From the NCBI GenBank assembly GCA_017463155.1, contig JAFTPT010000010.1:88304-152303 (forward strand): 64,000 nt of DNA, read 5' to 3'. The notes beneath the pieces were generated by a model, which saw only the letters and a program-made list of their open reading frames with translations, had not been told where the DNA came from and made no database searches. This DNA is from Blautia sp. (GTDB lineage: Bacteria > Bacillota > Clostridia > Lachnospirales > Lachnospiraceae). Positions within the stretch are counted from its first letter, which is position 1; each line of letters starts with the position of its first letter. Below, piece after piece: positions 34,969-43,281 of this stretch. The translations under genes and the position numbers were made by a program.

Positions 34969-35232
34969 ATGATTAGCCGTAAGGTGATCATACATAATCC
35001 CACGGGACTGCATCTGCGCCCGGCGGGAGTCCTTTGCAGGGAAGCGATGAATTTCGAATCGGAGATCCGGTTTATATTCGGAGAAAACTCCGGCAATGCC
35101 AAAAGCGTGCTGAGCGTGCTTGGCGCCTGCGTGAAATGCGGGGATGAGATCGAGCTTACCTGTGAAGGCGAGGATGAAAAGGAAGCAATGGAAGCGCTTG
35201 TGCGCGCGGTTGAGAGCGGACTTGGAGAATGA
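34969..35232 (+). CDS. HPr family phosphocarrier protein
   Basis: 87 residues, the size of HPr. The active-site histidine is at position 15 in GLHLRPA (leucine instead of the usual alanine after it), and the regulatory serine is at 46 in NAKSVLSVL, the HPr kinase target that Gram-positives use for catabolite control with CcpA. It therefore keeps both phosphorylation sites. Its place between cdaR and an L,D-transpeptidase gene, away from ptsI, suggests a secondary HPr paralogue. The ribosome site is weak, so translational coupling to cdaR is likely. Confidence 0.85.
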   Translation: MISRKVIIHNPTGLHLRPAGVLCREAMNFESEIRFIFGENSGNAKSVLSVLGACVKCGDEIELTCEGEDEKEAMEALVRAVESGLGE

Positions 35233-35245
35233 GGAGAAGGTTATT

Positions 35246-37783
35246 ATGAAAAAACGTATTGCATCAATTGTACTCAGCCTGGCACTGGGACTTACGACGA
35301 TCGCGGTCCCGGCCGAAGAGCTGAGCGACGGCAGCTCCGCGGAAGTACTGGAGATGACGGAAGCACCGGCGGGCGAAGAGGATGCCGCACAGATGAGCGG
35401 GATCGAAGCTCCGGAAGCGGAAACGCCGGATGTGAACGCCGTCACAGACGTGGCAGAGGAGCCCGTGGAAGAGACGTTGGAGACGGAGACAGCTCCTGCG
35501 GAGGAGACGGCTCCTTCCGAAGAGGCGCAGGTTCCGGGCGAAGAGCTTACGGAGGATGAAGAGACCGTAGATGATATCGACGAAGACCAGGAGACATTTG
35601 ATGAAGAGGAGATCCTTTCCTCCGAGGCGATCCTGGTGGGCGACGGTGAATCCGACGAAGAGACGGATGATGGTACCGTAAAGCCCTGTGACTGGGTCCG
35701 CGTGAACGACGGCTTCAAGCTTGTACGGCATTTTGAAGCGGCTGCTCCTGTTGTCGGAACGGACGGTGAAGAAGCGGCTGTCTATGAGCCGGAGGACGAA
35801 AACAAGATCACGGATCTCCGGAACGGAGGGACCGATCCTGTCGGTGCATCCGAAGGAGCCGCATATTATGATATCGACGACGGTATCGTGGAGATCACGA
35901 CCCGGACGCCGTCCGGAGATCATACCGGTCTTTATCTCTTTGATGAGAACGGTCTCATGCTGACGGGGCAGATCGTCGTCATGGCAGGTACGCCCGGTCT
36001 TGAGAAGAACGAGGATACCGCCCTCTATTTCACCGAAGAATCCGCGGCGGTCGTCTACGACGGTGCTGATGAAAACGCCGAAAAGACGCCTGTCACCTCG
36101 AACGTCGGTCAGCAGCAGTCTTCCTACTGGCTGTACAAGGACGGTAAGTTCACCTACTATGGCGAGGACGGCAAGGAAGTCTCCATAGAGACGCTCGCGA
36201 AGAGCAATACGCTGGGATACTTTGCCATCAACGGCGCCTACTATGCGCTGAATAATGACGGCACGCCCAAAACGGGCCTTGTGACGATCAACGGCGCCAG
36301 CTACTATTTTGCGCCGGACAGCACGATCCCGGGCCAGATGGCACTGGATCAGTGGGTCAAGATCAAGGAAAACAACAAGGATTGCTGGAAGTATTTCAAG
36401 GCAGAATCCGCCGGCAATGACAAGGGCAAGATGGAGACCCACACCGGCAGACATGTCGCCGCCATCAAGCAGCTCGGCGACGGCAAGTACTTCCTCGACA
36501 AGGACGGCGCCCTGATCAAGAGCTCCCGCCTGGTCGCGGAGAACGGTAAATACTACGGCTCTGACAAGAACGGAAAGATCTACCAGGACAAGATCGTCAA
36601 GTTTGGTAAATACAGATATTTCTTCCAGAAGGACGGCACCCAGGCACCTTACAAGAACTGCTGGCGCAGAGTGTCCTCTTCCAAGAACCGCTATTACTAT
36701 TTCGGCAAGACCGCCGGCTGCATCTCCGAGAAGAGCGGCTGGCAGAAGGTCACTCACTACAGCACAAAGGCCTTTATCGGCTGGTTCTATTTTGACAGCA
36801 AGACACACGAGCATTATATGGACCGCTTTGTCAAGAGGCAGTACTTCCGTCCGGACGGCAAACTCGCTTCCGGCGTGGAGGAAGCCCGCGGCAAGATGTA
36901 TTACTTTGAGCCCTCCACGGCCAAGGTCCACAAGGGCAACCGCTCCTACGGCACGTTCGTCACCTACAAGAACAAACGCTACTATGCGCAGCCCAAGACG
37001 GGCGTCCTCGTAAAGGACGGCTGGTTCCAAGTTAAAAATGCCTGGTACTACGCGGAGAACTATGTCGTACAGCGGAACCGGTTCATGAGCACCGGCCACA
37101 AGGGGTATCTGGACGCCAGCACCGGCAAGCTGACCACCGGATGGGTGACCGTCAATGCCAAGAAGAACCAGGTTAAATATGTGAGACCGGACGGAACCGG
37201 CTTCTATACCAATACGAAAGCAACCATCGGCGGCCTCAACTATCATTTTGACAAGGACGGCTACCGGATCAATGACCTCACCGGCACCTACAAGGGACCG
37301 TACTACTTACGGGTCGACCGTGTCAACGGAGTCATGACCGTCTACACCTCTGACGGAAAGACACCGGTCAAATCGATCCGTGTTTCCGTAGGCAAGGCCG
37401 GCACGCCGACACCGAAGGGAACCTACTACCTGAGCCGTGCCGGACGCTGGCAGATGCTGATGGGCCCCTCCTGGGGTCAGTACGCGAGCCACGTGGTCGG
37501 CGCAGGAAGAGGCGGCATCTTTGTTCACTCTGTAGCAGGAAGCGCACCGCATCCCCGTGCGATTTCCCCGTATGAGTATAACAAGCTCGGCAAACCGGCT
37601 TCCCACGGCTGCATCCGCGTATGCGTGGCGGACGCGCTCTGGGTGTACACGCACTGCAACGGTGCCAGGATCAACATCTATGACGGCACCTATAATTCCA
37701 GCGAAGCCTTCAAGGGCCCGCTCGGCCGCAGAGCTCTGGTCAAAGCGTCCAGCAACTATGATCCCACGGACCCTGCGATCTGA
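35246..37783 (+). CDS. Secreted L,D-transpeptidase with cell-wall-binding repeats
   Basis: 845 residues. The signal peptide starts MKKRIASIVLSLALG. An acidic Glu/Thr/Pro-rich linker (about 25-140) follows, then many aromatic, glycine-rich cell-wall-binding repeats of the YYF-DKNG type (about 200-680), and a C-terminal YkuD domain (about 685-830). The catalytic set is FVHSVAG and SHGCIRV, with the nucleophile C789. Such enzymes make 3-3 cross-links or attach proteins in peptidoglycan. GAGGAGAAGG supports the ATG at 35246; the frame back to 35144 overlaps the HPr gene. Ends before a strong terminator. Confidence 0.9.
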   Translation: MKKRIASIVLSLALGLTTIAVPAEELSDGSSAEVLEMTEAPAGEEDAAQMSGIEAPEAETPDVNAVTDVAEEPVEETLETETAPAEETAPSEEAQVPGEELTEDEETVDDIDEDQETFDEEEILSSEAILVGDGESDEETDDGTVKPCDWVRVNDGFKLVRHFEAAAPVVGTDGEEAAVYEPEDENKITDLRNGGTDPVGASEGAAYYDIDDGIVEITTRTPSGDHTGLYLFDENGLMLTGQIVVMAGTPGLEKNEDTALYFTEESAAVVYDGADENAEKTPVTSNVGQQQSSYWLYKDGKFTYYGEDGKEVSIETLAKSNTLGYFAINGAYYALNNDGTPKTGLVTINGASYYFAPDSTIPGQMALDQWVKIKENNKDCWKYFKAESAGNDKGKMETHTGRHVAAIKQLGDGKYFLDKDGALIKSSRLVAENGKYYGSDKNGKIYQDKIVKFGKYRYFFQKDGTQAPYKNCWRRVSSSKNRYYYFGKTAGCISEKSGWQKVTHYSTKAFIGWFYFDSKTHEHYMDRFVKRQYFRPDGKLASGVEEARGKMYYFEPSTAKVHKGNRSYGTFVTYKNKRYYAQPKTGVLVKDGWFQVKNAWYYAENYVVQRNRFMSTGHKGYLDASTGKLTTGWVTVNAKKNQVKYVRPDGTGFYTNTKATIGGLNYHFDKDGYRINDLTGTYKGPYYLRVDRVNGVMTVYTSDGKTPVKSIRVSVGKAGTPTPKGTYYLSRAGRWQMLMGPSWGQYASHVVGAGRGGIFVHSVAGSAPHPRAISPYEYNKLGKPASHGCIRVCVADALWVYTHCNGARINIYDGTYNSSEAFKGPLGRRALVKASSNYDPTDPAI

Positions 37784-37806
37784 TAAAAGAATTTCCCGAT
37801 GAGCAG

Positions 37807-37855
37807 ACACTGCGCGCCGTCCGATAAAAGACGGTGCGCAGTGTATTTCCTTTTT
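37807..37855 (+). terminator. Terminator ending the cdaA to L,D-transpeptidase operon
   Basis: ACACTGCGC (37807-37815) pairs with GCGCAGTGT (37836-37844), extended by a G-T pair and CCGTC with GACGG, over the loop CGATAAAA; ATTTCCTTTTT follows. Confidence 0.85.
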
Positions 37856-37874
37856 CTGAGTAAGGAGTGAACGT

Positions 37875-39449
37875 ATGAAGCTTACCAAAATGCTGCTCCT
37901 GTCTGCCCTGACTGCCGTTATCACCCTGGGCTGTGCAAACGTTTGGGCAGCCGGACGATCAGCCACCCCTTATGACCGCAGCGGCGCGGTTCTTTATGAT
38001 GACGGAGGACTCTCCGAAAGAAGTGCGGCGGCTGTGGGAGCCACCCAGACAGAAGCCGAAAAAAAGGCCGCGGCCGAGAAGGACGCGCGGGCCTGGAAGC
38101 GGATCAAGGGAGTCTCCTATAACGGAAGCGGCGATGTGATCCCGGGTGCCGTAACCAGGGGGATCGACGTGTCGTCCTGGCAGAACGGGATCGACTGGTT
38201 CAAGGTCCGGAATTCCGAGATCGATTTCGCAATTGTCAGGATCTCGGACGGGATCACCTATATCGACAAACGATACAAAGAATTCTTAAGCAACGCCAAT
38301 GCCGTGGGCCTGCCCGTCGGCGTATATGTCTACAGCCGGGCGACCACCAAGAACGCGGTGCTGAAGGAAGCCCAGCTCCTGATCGAGCGGATGCAGGGCT
38401 ATAAGATCTCCTATCCGGTGGTCCTGGATCTGGAATGCGACGCCATCGGAAAGCTTTCCGGGGAGCGGATCGCGACCCTGGCGCAGATCTTTGCCCGCGA
38501 GATCCGAAGGGCGGGTTATTACCCGATGGCCTACTTTAACGCAAACTGGTACAAGAATGTGGTGGCCACCGACATGCTGCTGGGAGATGTGGACATCTGG
38601 CTTGCCTGGTACAACGACAAGCTGATCCGTCCCGATCCGGACCAGTACAAGTATACGATCTGGCAGTGCACCTGCGGGGATACGATCTCCTCTCTGCGCA
38701 CCACCAAAAAGCTGGTGGACGGCATCGACGCGACGGACAACGTGGATCTGAACTTCGGGTTCGTGGACTACACGAAGATCATCACGCCGAGGACAAAGCA
38801 GCTCGCCTCCTACGTGCCTACGCCCACCGATGCAAAAGCCAAGAACGGCTGGGCGACGGAGAACGGAAAGACCTATTACTATGTGGATGGCAAAAAGGTC
38901 ACCGGCACCAAAAAGATCAGCGGCAAGACGTACCGCTTCGCGACCTCGGACGGGCATCTGTACAAGAGCCAGCTTCTGTATCTGTCCTCCGCGAAAAAGT
39001 ACATCTATCTGGATGCGGACGGGCTGCAGGTCAAGAGCAAATGGGTGACGGCCGGAGGAAAGAAGTATTACCTCGACGCCAGCGGCTATGCCCTGACCGG
39101 GACCAAAAAGATCAGCGGCAAGTATTATTACTTTGATACTTCCAAGGCATACCTCCGGACCAATTTCAAGCATATCACCTCGTCCGGGAATATCTACTAC
39201 TACGACAAGAACGGTGTCCGCTATACCAAGGGCTTTATCACCGTCACGGAAAGCGGAAAGAAAAACACCTACTACTTCAACAAAAACGGCCTGGCTTACA
39301 AGGGCTGGCACACCATCAAGGGCAAGCTTTATTATTTCCGTCCCGGCAAGACAAAGACCTCCGGGATCCGCGTGGAAAACACCACGATGAAGATCGGCGG
39401 AAAGAAATGTGTCTTTGACAAGAATGGTGTCTGTACTTCACGCAAATGA
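37875..39449 (+). CDS. Secreted GH25 lysozyme with cell-wall-binding repeats
   Basis: 524 residues. A signal peptide (MKLTKMLLLSALTAV) probably ends near VWA-AG. The GH25 muramidase domain (about 93-310) has GIDVSSWQNGIDW (D98) and VVLDLECDA (D185, E187), the usual acidic residues, and ends with WQCT. After a short linker come cell-wall-binding repeats (about 330-515) like those of the L,D-transpeptidase gene just upstream. Strong AAGGAG site. The stop overlaps the start of the SMR gene (ATGA), so this lysozyme is tied to the polysaccharide locus. Confidence 0.9.
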   Translation: MKLTKMLLLSALTAVITLGCANVWAAGRSATPYDRSGAVLYDDGGLSERSAAAVGATQTEAEKKAAAEKDARAWKRIKGVSYNGSGDVIPGAVTRGIDVSSWQNGIDWFKVRNSEIDFAIVRISDGITYIDKRYKEFLSNANAVGLPVGVYVYSRATTKNAVLKEAQLLIERMQGYKISYPVVLDLECDAIGKLSGERIATLAQIFAREIRRAGYYPMAYFNANWYKNVVATDMLLGDVDIWLAWYNDKLIRPDPDQYKYTIWQCTCGDTISSLRTTKKLVDGIDATDNVDLNFGFVDYTKIITPRTKQLASYVPTPTDAKAKNGWATENGKTYYYVDGKKVTGTKKISGKTYRFATSDGHLYKSQLLYLSSAKKYIYLDADGLQVKSKWVTAGGKKYYLDASGYALTGTKKISGKYYYFDTSKAYLRTNFKHITSSGNIYYYDKNGVRYTKGFITVTESGKKNTYYFNKNGLAYKGWHTIKGKLYYFRPGKTKTSGIRVENTTMKIGGKKCVFDKNGVCTSRK

Positions 39450-39814
39450 ACGATCATAAATCGATAAAAATGAACAGGGGCAGGGCAGGGGATTTTCTCC
39501 TGCTGCACCTGTGCCTGCTGATCAGCTCGGTCAGCGGGATCTGCTCCAAGATGGCCGCCGGGCAGAAGGATATCCGCGGATTCATCCTCTGGTACGGCGG
39601 AGTACTGCTCTTCATGGGCATCTACGCGTTGGCCTGGCAGCAGATCCTCAAAAAAATGCCGCTCACCGTCGCTTACGCCAACAAACCGGTCAGCCTGATC
39701 TGGGGGATGATCTGGGGCGTACTGCTGTTTCACGAAGCGATCACGCCGAAGATGCTGCTGGGAGCAGCCATCATCTTTGCCGGGATCTGGCTGGTGGTGA
39801 CGTCCGATGAGTAA
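39446..39814 (+). CDS. SMR/EamA-type half flippase, ArnE-like
   Basis: A 122-residue protein with four membrane helices, the size and pattern of small multidrug resistance proteins and the ArnE/ArnF subunits that flip undecaprenyl-phosphate amino sugars. The middle helix pair reads AYANKPVSLIWGMIWGVLLF, close to the ArnE pattern. It starts in the stop codon of the lysozyme gene, with another candidate ATG at 39470. It overlaps the next, similar gene by eight bases; the two probably form a heterodimer. Confidence 0.75.
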   Translation: MNDHKSIKMNRGRAGDFLLLHLCLLISSVSGICSKMAAGQKDIRGFILWYGGVLLFMGIYALAWQQILKKMPLTVAYANKPVSLIWGMIWGVLLFHEAITPKMLLGAAIIFAGIWLVVTSDE

Positions 39815-40151
39815 GCTTGCACTTTCCGTCCTGATCATGCTCTTTTCGGTGCTTGTGGCCTCGGTATCCCAGATCCTGCTGAAGATATCGGCAAACCGGG
39901 AACACGGCTCCAGACTGAAGGAATACCTGAATCCGCTGGTGATCACAGCCTACGGTCTTCTTTTCGGATCGACACTCCTGACGATGACAGCCCTAAGGCA
40001 TCTGCCGCTGTCATGGTCACCGGTCCTCGAATCGGCCGGCTATATTTTTGTGGCTGTGTTTGGGTATTTTTTTCTCAAGGAAAAATTCAACAGAAGAAAA
40101 CTCGCAGGGCTGGCGCTGATCCTCGTCGGGATCCTGATCTTCGCCCTGTAA
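39807..40151 (+). CDS. SMR/EamA-type half flippase, ArnF-like
   Basis: 114 residues, four membrane helices, ending GLALILVGILIFAL as in EamA/SMR proteins. LPLSWSPVLESAGYIFV and FFLKEKFNRRK match ArnF-like proteins. It overlaps the preceding half flippase, supporting a dimeric unit that moves a polyprenyl-phosphate sugar across the membrane. The presence of an ArnC-like transferase and an aminotransferase downstream favours this role over drug export. Confidence 0.75.
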   Translation: MSKLALSVLIMLFSVLVASVSQILLKISANREHGSRLKEYLNPLVITAYGLLFGSTLLTMTALRHLPLSWSPVLESAGYIFVAVFGYFFLKEKFNRRKLAGLALILVGILIFAL

Positions 40152-40161
40152 GGATGAACCT

Positions 40162-42333
40162 ATGATGAACCAGAAGAAACTGATGATCCTGGGAGCCGGC
40201 TATACGCAGGTTCCGCTGCTGATGGCGGCCCGGAGGCTGGGCTGCCGGACCATCGTGGCCAGCATTTTGGGGGACTATCCCTGCCTTTCCCTGGCGGACC
40301 AGGTCTGTGAAGCAGATATCTCGGATCCGGAAGCAGTGCTTGCCAGCGCCCGCCGTCTCGGGATCGACGGGATCGCGACCTGCGGACTTGATCTGGCCAT
40401 GAAGGCGCTTGGGCATGTGGCGGGTGCGATGGGACTTTGCGGACCATCCGCGGAAGCGGCCATGCGTGCTTCCGATAAATGGCTGATGAAGCAGGCGCTC
40501 CTGTCTGAAGGCGTTTCCACGGCGAAGGCCATCTGCATCCACGGTGAGGAAGAGCTTTTTGGGGCTGCCGGGCAGCTTGCTTTTCCGGTCCTTCTTAAGG
40601 CTGTGGACCAGATGGGCGGGAGAGGGATCCATGTCTGCAGGACAAGGGAAGACCTTCCGGATGCCTATCGGCGCTGCCGGGAGGCAAGCCGCAGGGACTA
40701 CTGCCTGCTGGAGGAGTTCGTGGACGGCGAACTGTTCGGCGTGGAAGGCATGATCTTCCACGGGCGGATCTGTTTTCTGCTCCCGGACAACACGGAGGCT
40801 TTTCACGGCGAGATCAGCATCCCCGTGGGACATTCCGTCCCGTTCTGCCATCCGGAACTGATCCCGGAGGTGGAGAACGAGATCCGGAAGGCGCTTCACG
40901 CACTGGGACTTGACAACTGTGCGTTCAACGCGGACCTGATCTGCCGCGACGGAAAGATCTTTGTGGTGGAGATGACAGGACGGTCCGGGGCCACGGGCCT
41001 TTCGGAGCTGGTCAGCGCCTGGTACGGGATCGATTATTATGAAGTGCTTGTGCGCCTTGCGCTTGGCGAGGACGTGACAGGCTTTTTTGAAGAGAAGAAG
41101 AACCATCCGGCGGTCCTGACCCACACCCTGACAGCGGACCGCGAAGGGACCCTCGGGAGGATCTGCCATGTTGTTCCGGCTTCGGAGGACATACTGGATC
41201 TTTCGTTCAACGTGTCGCCCGGGGATGAGGTGCGTCCGTTTACGAACGGCCGTGACCGGATCGGGCAGGTGTTCCTGAAGGGAAAAGATCTGCCTGCCTG
41301 TGAGAAACGTCTGCGGGAGATCACGTCCGGGATCCGGGTGCAGCTGCAGCGGGATCTGGATATCCGGAGGACGCCGGTGCAGGAGATGGGGGCTCTTCTG
41401 GGGAACCGCCTGTACTGTAAACGGGAAGACCTGCTTCCTTTTTCCTTTGGAGGGAACAAGGTGCGGTTTGCCGATGCATACCTCAGGGATATGGAAAAGA
41501 AGGGCGGAAACGCCATGATCCTGTACGGCGGCTATCATTCCAACCTCTGCCGTATCCTTGCCTCGGCCTGCAGCCGTCGCGGGATCCCCTGCGTGATGGT
41601 CCACAATGTGGATGATGAGGATACCTCGCTCCAAAGCTTCAACCGGGACATGATACAGCCGCTCATCCTGCGGGAATATCCCTGCCATAAAGGGGAGATC
41701 GCCGGGGCCGTGCAGCAGGCGATGGACGACTTTGAAGCAGAGGGGCACAGGCCTTACTATATTCACGGGAATATCTACGGCGAAGGGAACGTGACGGTCC
41801 CGATGGAAGCCTACGTGTATGCCTACCGCGAGCTGCTTCTGCAGGAGAAGGAGATGGGAAAGCATTTCTCCTATGTGTTCCTTGGCTGCAGCACCGGAAC
41901 GACCCAGGCGGGACTTCTGGCCGGGCAGCTGCTTTACGGCGGAGACAGGCAGATCGTCGGGATCTCCGTGACAAGAAACCGGGACAGGGCGGAGGAAGTG
42001 ATCCGATCCGATCTTTCCGAGTACGCCCGGAAGCACGGGGTCACCTATGACAGGGATCCGCAGACGCTGATCCGTGTCGAGGACCGGTATCTGGCCGGCG
42101 GCTACGGCTGCCATGACCGGGAGATCGAGCAGGTGATCCAAAGCGCCCTGCGGGAATACTCCCTGCCGCTTGATCCCACCTACACCGGAAAAGCATTCCG
42201 CGGCATGTGCGGATATCTTTCCGAACAACAGATCCGGGATGAAGACATCCTGTTTATCCATACCGGCGGCCTTCCGCTGTTCTTTGACCATCTGGCAGAG
42301 ATACGGCAGAACGGAACGCAGGAAGGAGTGTAG
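40162..42333 (+). CDS. ATP-grasp ligase fused to a PLP-dependent D-cysteine desulfhydrase/ACC deaminase-like enzyme
   Basis: 723 residues with two catalytic halves. Residues 1-310 are a pre-ATP-grasp and ATP-grasp unit (MILGAGYTQVPLLMAARRLG; SDKWLMKQALLSEGV; FPVLLKAVDQMGGRG; metal site VVEMTGRSGATG), a fold that joins a carboxylate to an amine using ATP. Residues 395-715 are a fold type II PLP enzyme with the Schiff-base lysine in FGGNKVRF (K433), GGYHSNLC and the phosphate loop GCSTGTTQAG. The fusion suggests that an amino acid is made or modified and then ligated. Context: an amino-sugar polysaccharide locus. The start could be either of two adjacent ATGs. Confidence 0.82.
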   Translation: MMNQKKLMILGAGYTQVPLLMAARRLGCRTIVASILGDYPCLSLADQVCEADISDPEAVLASARRLGIDGIATCGLDLAMKALGHVAGAMGLCGPSAEAAMRASDKWLMKQALLSEGVSTAKAICIHGEEELFGAAGQLAFPVLLKAVDQMGGRGIHVCRTREDLPDAYRRCREASRRDYCLLEEFVDGELFGVEGMIFHGRICFLLPDNTEAFHGEISIPVGHSVPFCHPELIPEVENEIRKALHALGLDNCAFNADLICRDGKIFVVEMTGRSGATGLSELVSAWYGIDYYEVLVRLALGEDVTGFFEEKKNHPAVLTHTLTADREGTLGRICHVVPASEDILDLSFNVSPGDEVRPFTNGRDRIGQVFLKGKDLPACEKRLREITSGIRVQLQRDLDIRRTPVQEMGALLGNRLYCKREDLLPFSFGGNKVRFADAYLRDMEKKGGNAMILYGGYHSNLCRILASACSRRGIPCVMVHNVDDEDTSLQSFNRDMIQPLILREYPCHKGEIAGAVQQAMDDFEAEGHRPYYIHGNIYGEGNVTVPMEAYVYAYRELLLQEKEMGKHFSYVFLGCSTGTTQAGLLAGQLLYGGDRQIVGISVTRNRDRAEEVIRSDLSEYARKHGVTYDRDPQTLIRVEDRYLAGGYGCHDREIEQVIQSALREYSLPLDPTYTGKAFRGMCGYLSEQQIRDEDILFIHTGGLPLFFDHLAEIRQNGTQEGV

Positions 42334-42339
42334 ACCATA

Positions 42340-43281
42340 ATGCTGGTTTCTATCGTGATCCCATGCTATAATTCCGAACAGACCATCGAGAAGGTCGTCG
42401 ACCAGTGCATGGAAGTGTTTGAAAGCCTTCCGGAATATGACTGCGAGATGATCCTCGTGAATGACTTCTCCCGGGACGGTACCTGGGAGGCGATCCGCCG
42501 CGCCGCGCTTCGCTACCCCCGCGTCACGGGCGTAAATCTTGCCAAGAATTTCGGCCAGCATGCGGCCATCATGGCCGGCTTCTCCTACGTAAACGGCGAC
42601 TACGTGGTGGGGATGGACGACGATCTGCAGAATCACCCGTCCCAGATCCCGGAATTTCTCGCCAAAGCGGAGGAGGGGTACGATGTGGTCTTCGGCGTAT
42701 TCAAGGAACGGCATTTTTCGACGGGCAAGAACCTGACCGGCTCTGTCAGCCGGTTCCTGCTGTGGCATCTCCTGGACCGCCCGAAGGACATCCAGATGAG
42801 CAGCTTCTGGCTGGCGAGACGCTACGTGGTCGAAAAAGCAAAGGAATACGAAGGCTGCAACGCCTTTATCCAGCTCCTGTTTTTCCGCACGACCCACAAT
42901 ATGGCAAACATCGAGATCGAGCATTTTGACCGGGAGGCAGGCCAGTCCAACTATACCTTCCGGAAAGGCCTGAAGCATTTTATGTCCGTGCTGAATTATT
43001 CGATCATCCCACTCAGAGCGGCCTCCCTTCTGGGAGTCCTGTTCTCGACCATCGGGCTGATCGGAGCCATCTACGTGCTGGTGAACAAGCTGCTGCACCC
43101 GTCGGTCGCGGTGGGCTGGTCCTCCCTGATGTGCGTCATGCTGATCCTGTTCGGCTTCCTGTTCCTGATGCTGGGCGTGATCGGTGAATACGTGGGAAAA
43201 CTGATCCTGACGCTGAACAAGACGCCGCAGTTCGTGGTGCGCGAGACGGTCAGTCAGGAAGAGGAGAATAAGAATGATTGA
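42340..43281 (+). CDS. Polyprenyl-phosphate glycosyltransferase, GT2, ArnC/DPM1-like
   Basis: 313 residues: a GT-A domain (VSIVIPCYNSEQTIEKV, DDD sugar-nucleotide site in VVGMDDDLQNHP) and two C-terminal membrane helices (about 225-250 and 265-288). This architecture matches enzymes that put a sugar on undecaprenyl phosphate in the cytoplasm. The product would be flipped by the SMR pair upstream. Overlaps the aminotransferase gene by eight bases, consistent with an amino sugar being the donor. Confidence 0.88.
   Translation: MLVSIVIPCYNSEQTIEKVVDQCMEVFESLPEYDCEMILVNDFSRDGTWEAIRRAALRYPRVTGVNLAKNFGQHAAIMAGFSYVNGDYVVGMDDDLQNHPSQIPEFLAKAEEGYDVVFGVFKERHFSTGKNLTGSVSRFLLWHLLDRPKDIQMSSFWLARRYVVEKAKEYEGCNAFIQLLFFRTTHNMANIEIEHFDREAGQSNYTFRKGLKHFMSVLNYSIIPLRAASLLGVLFSTIGLIGAIYVLVNKLLHPSVAVGWSSLMCVMLILFGFLFLMLGVIGEYVGKLILTLNKTPQFVVRETVSQEEENKND

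Noticed and set aside
35264-37246. Minus-strand open frame of 660 codons
   Set aside because: Antisense to the L,D-transpeptidase repeats; hydrophobic runs arise from the repeated codons.
35246-39449. Regular repeats as a possible CRISPR array
   Set aside because: The repeats are coding, degenerate at DNA level and encode aromatic cell-wall-binding units.
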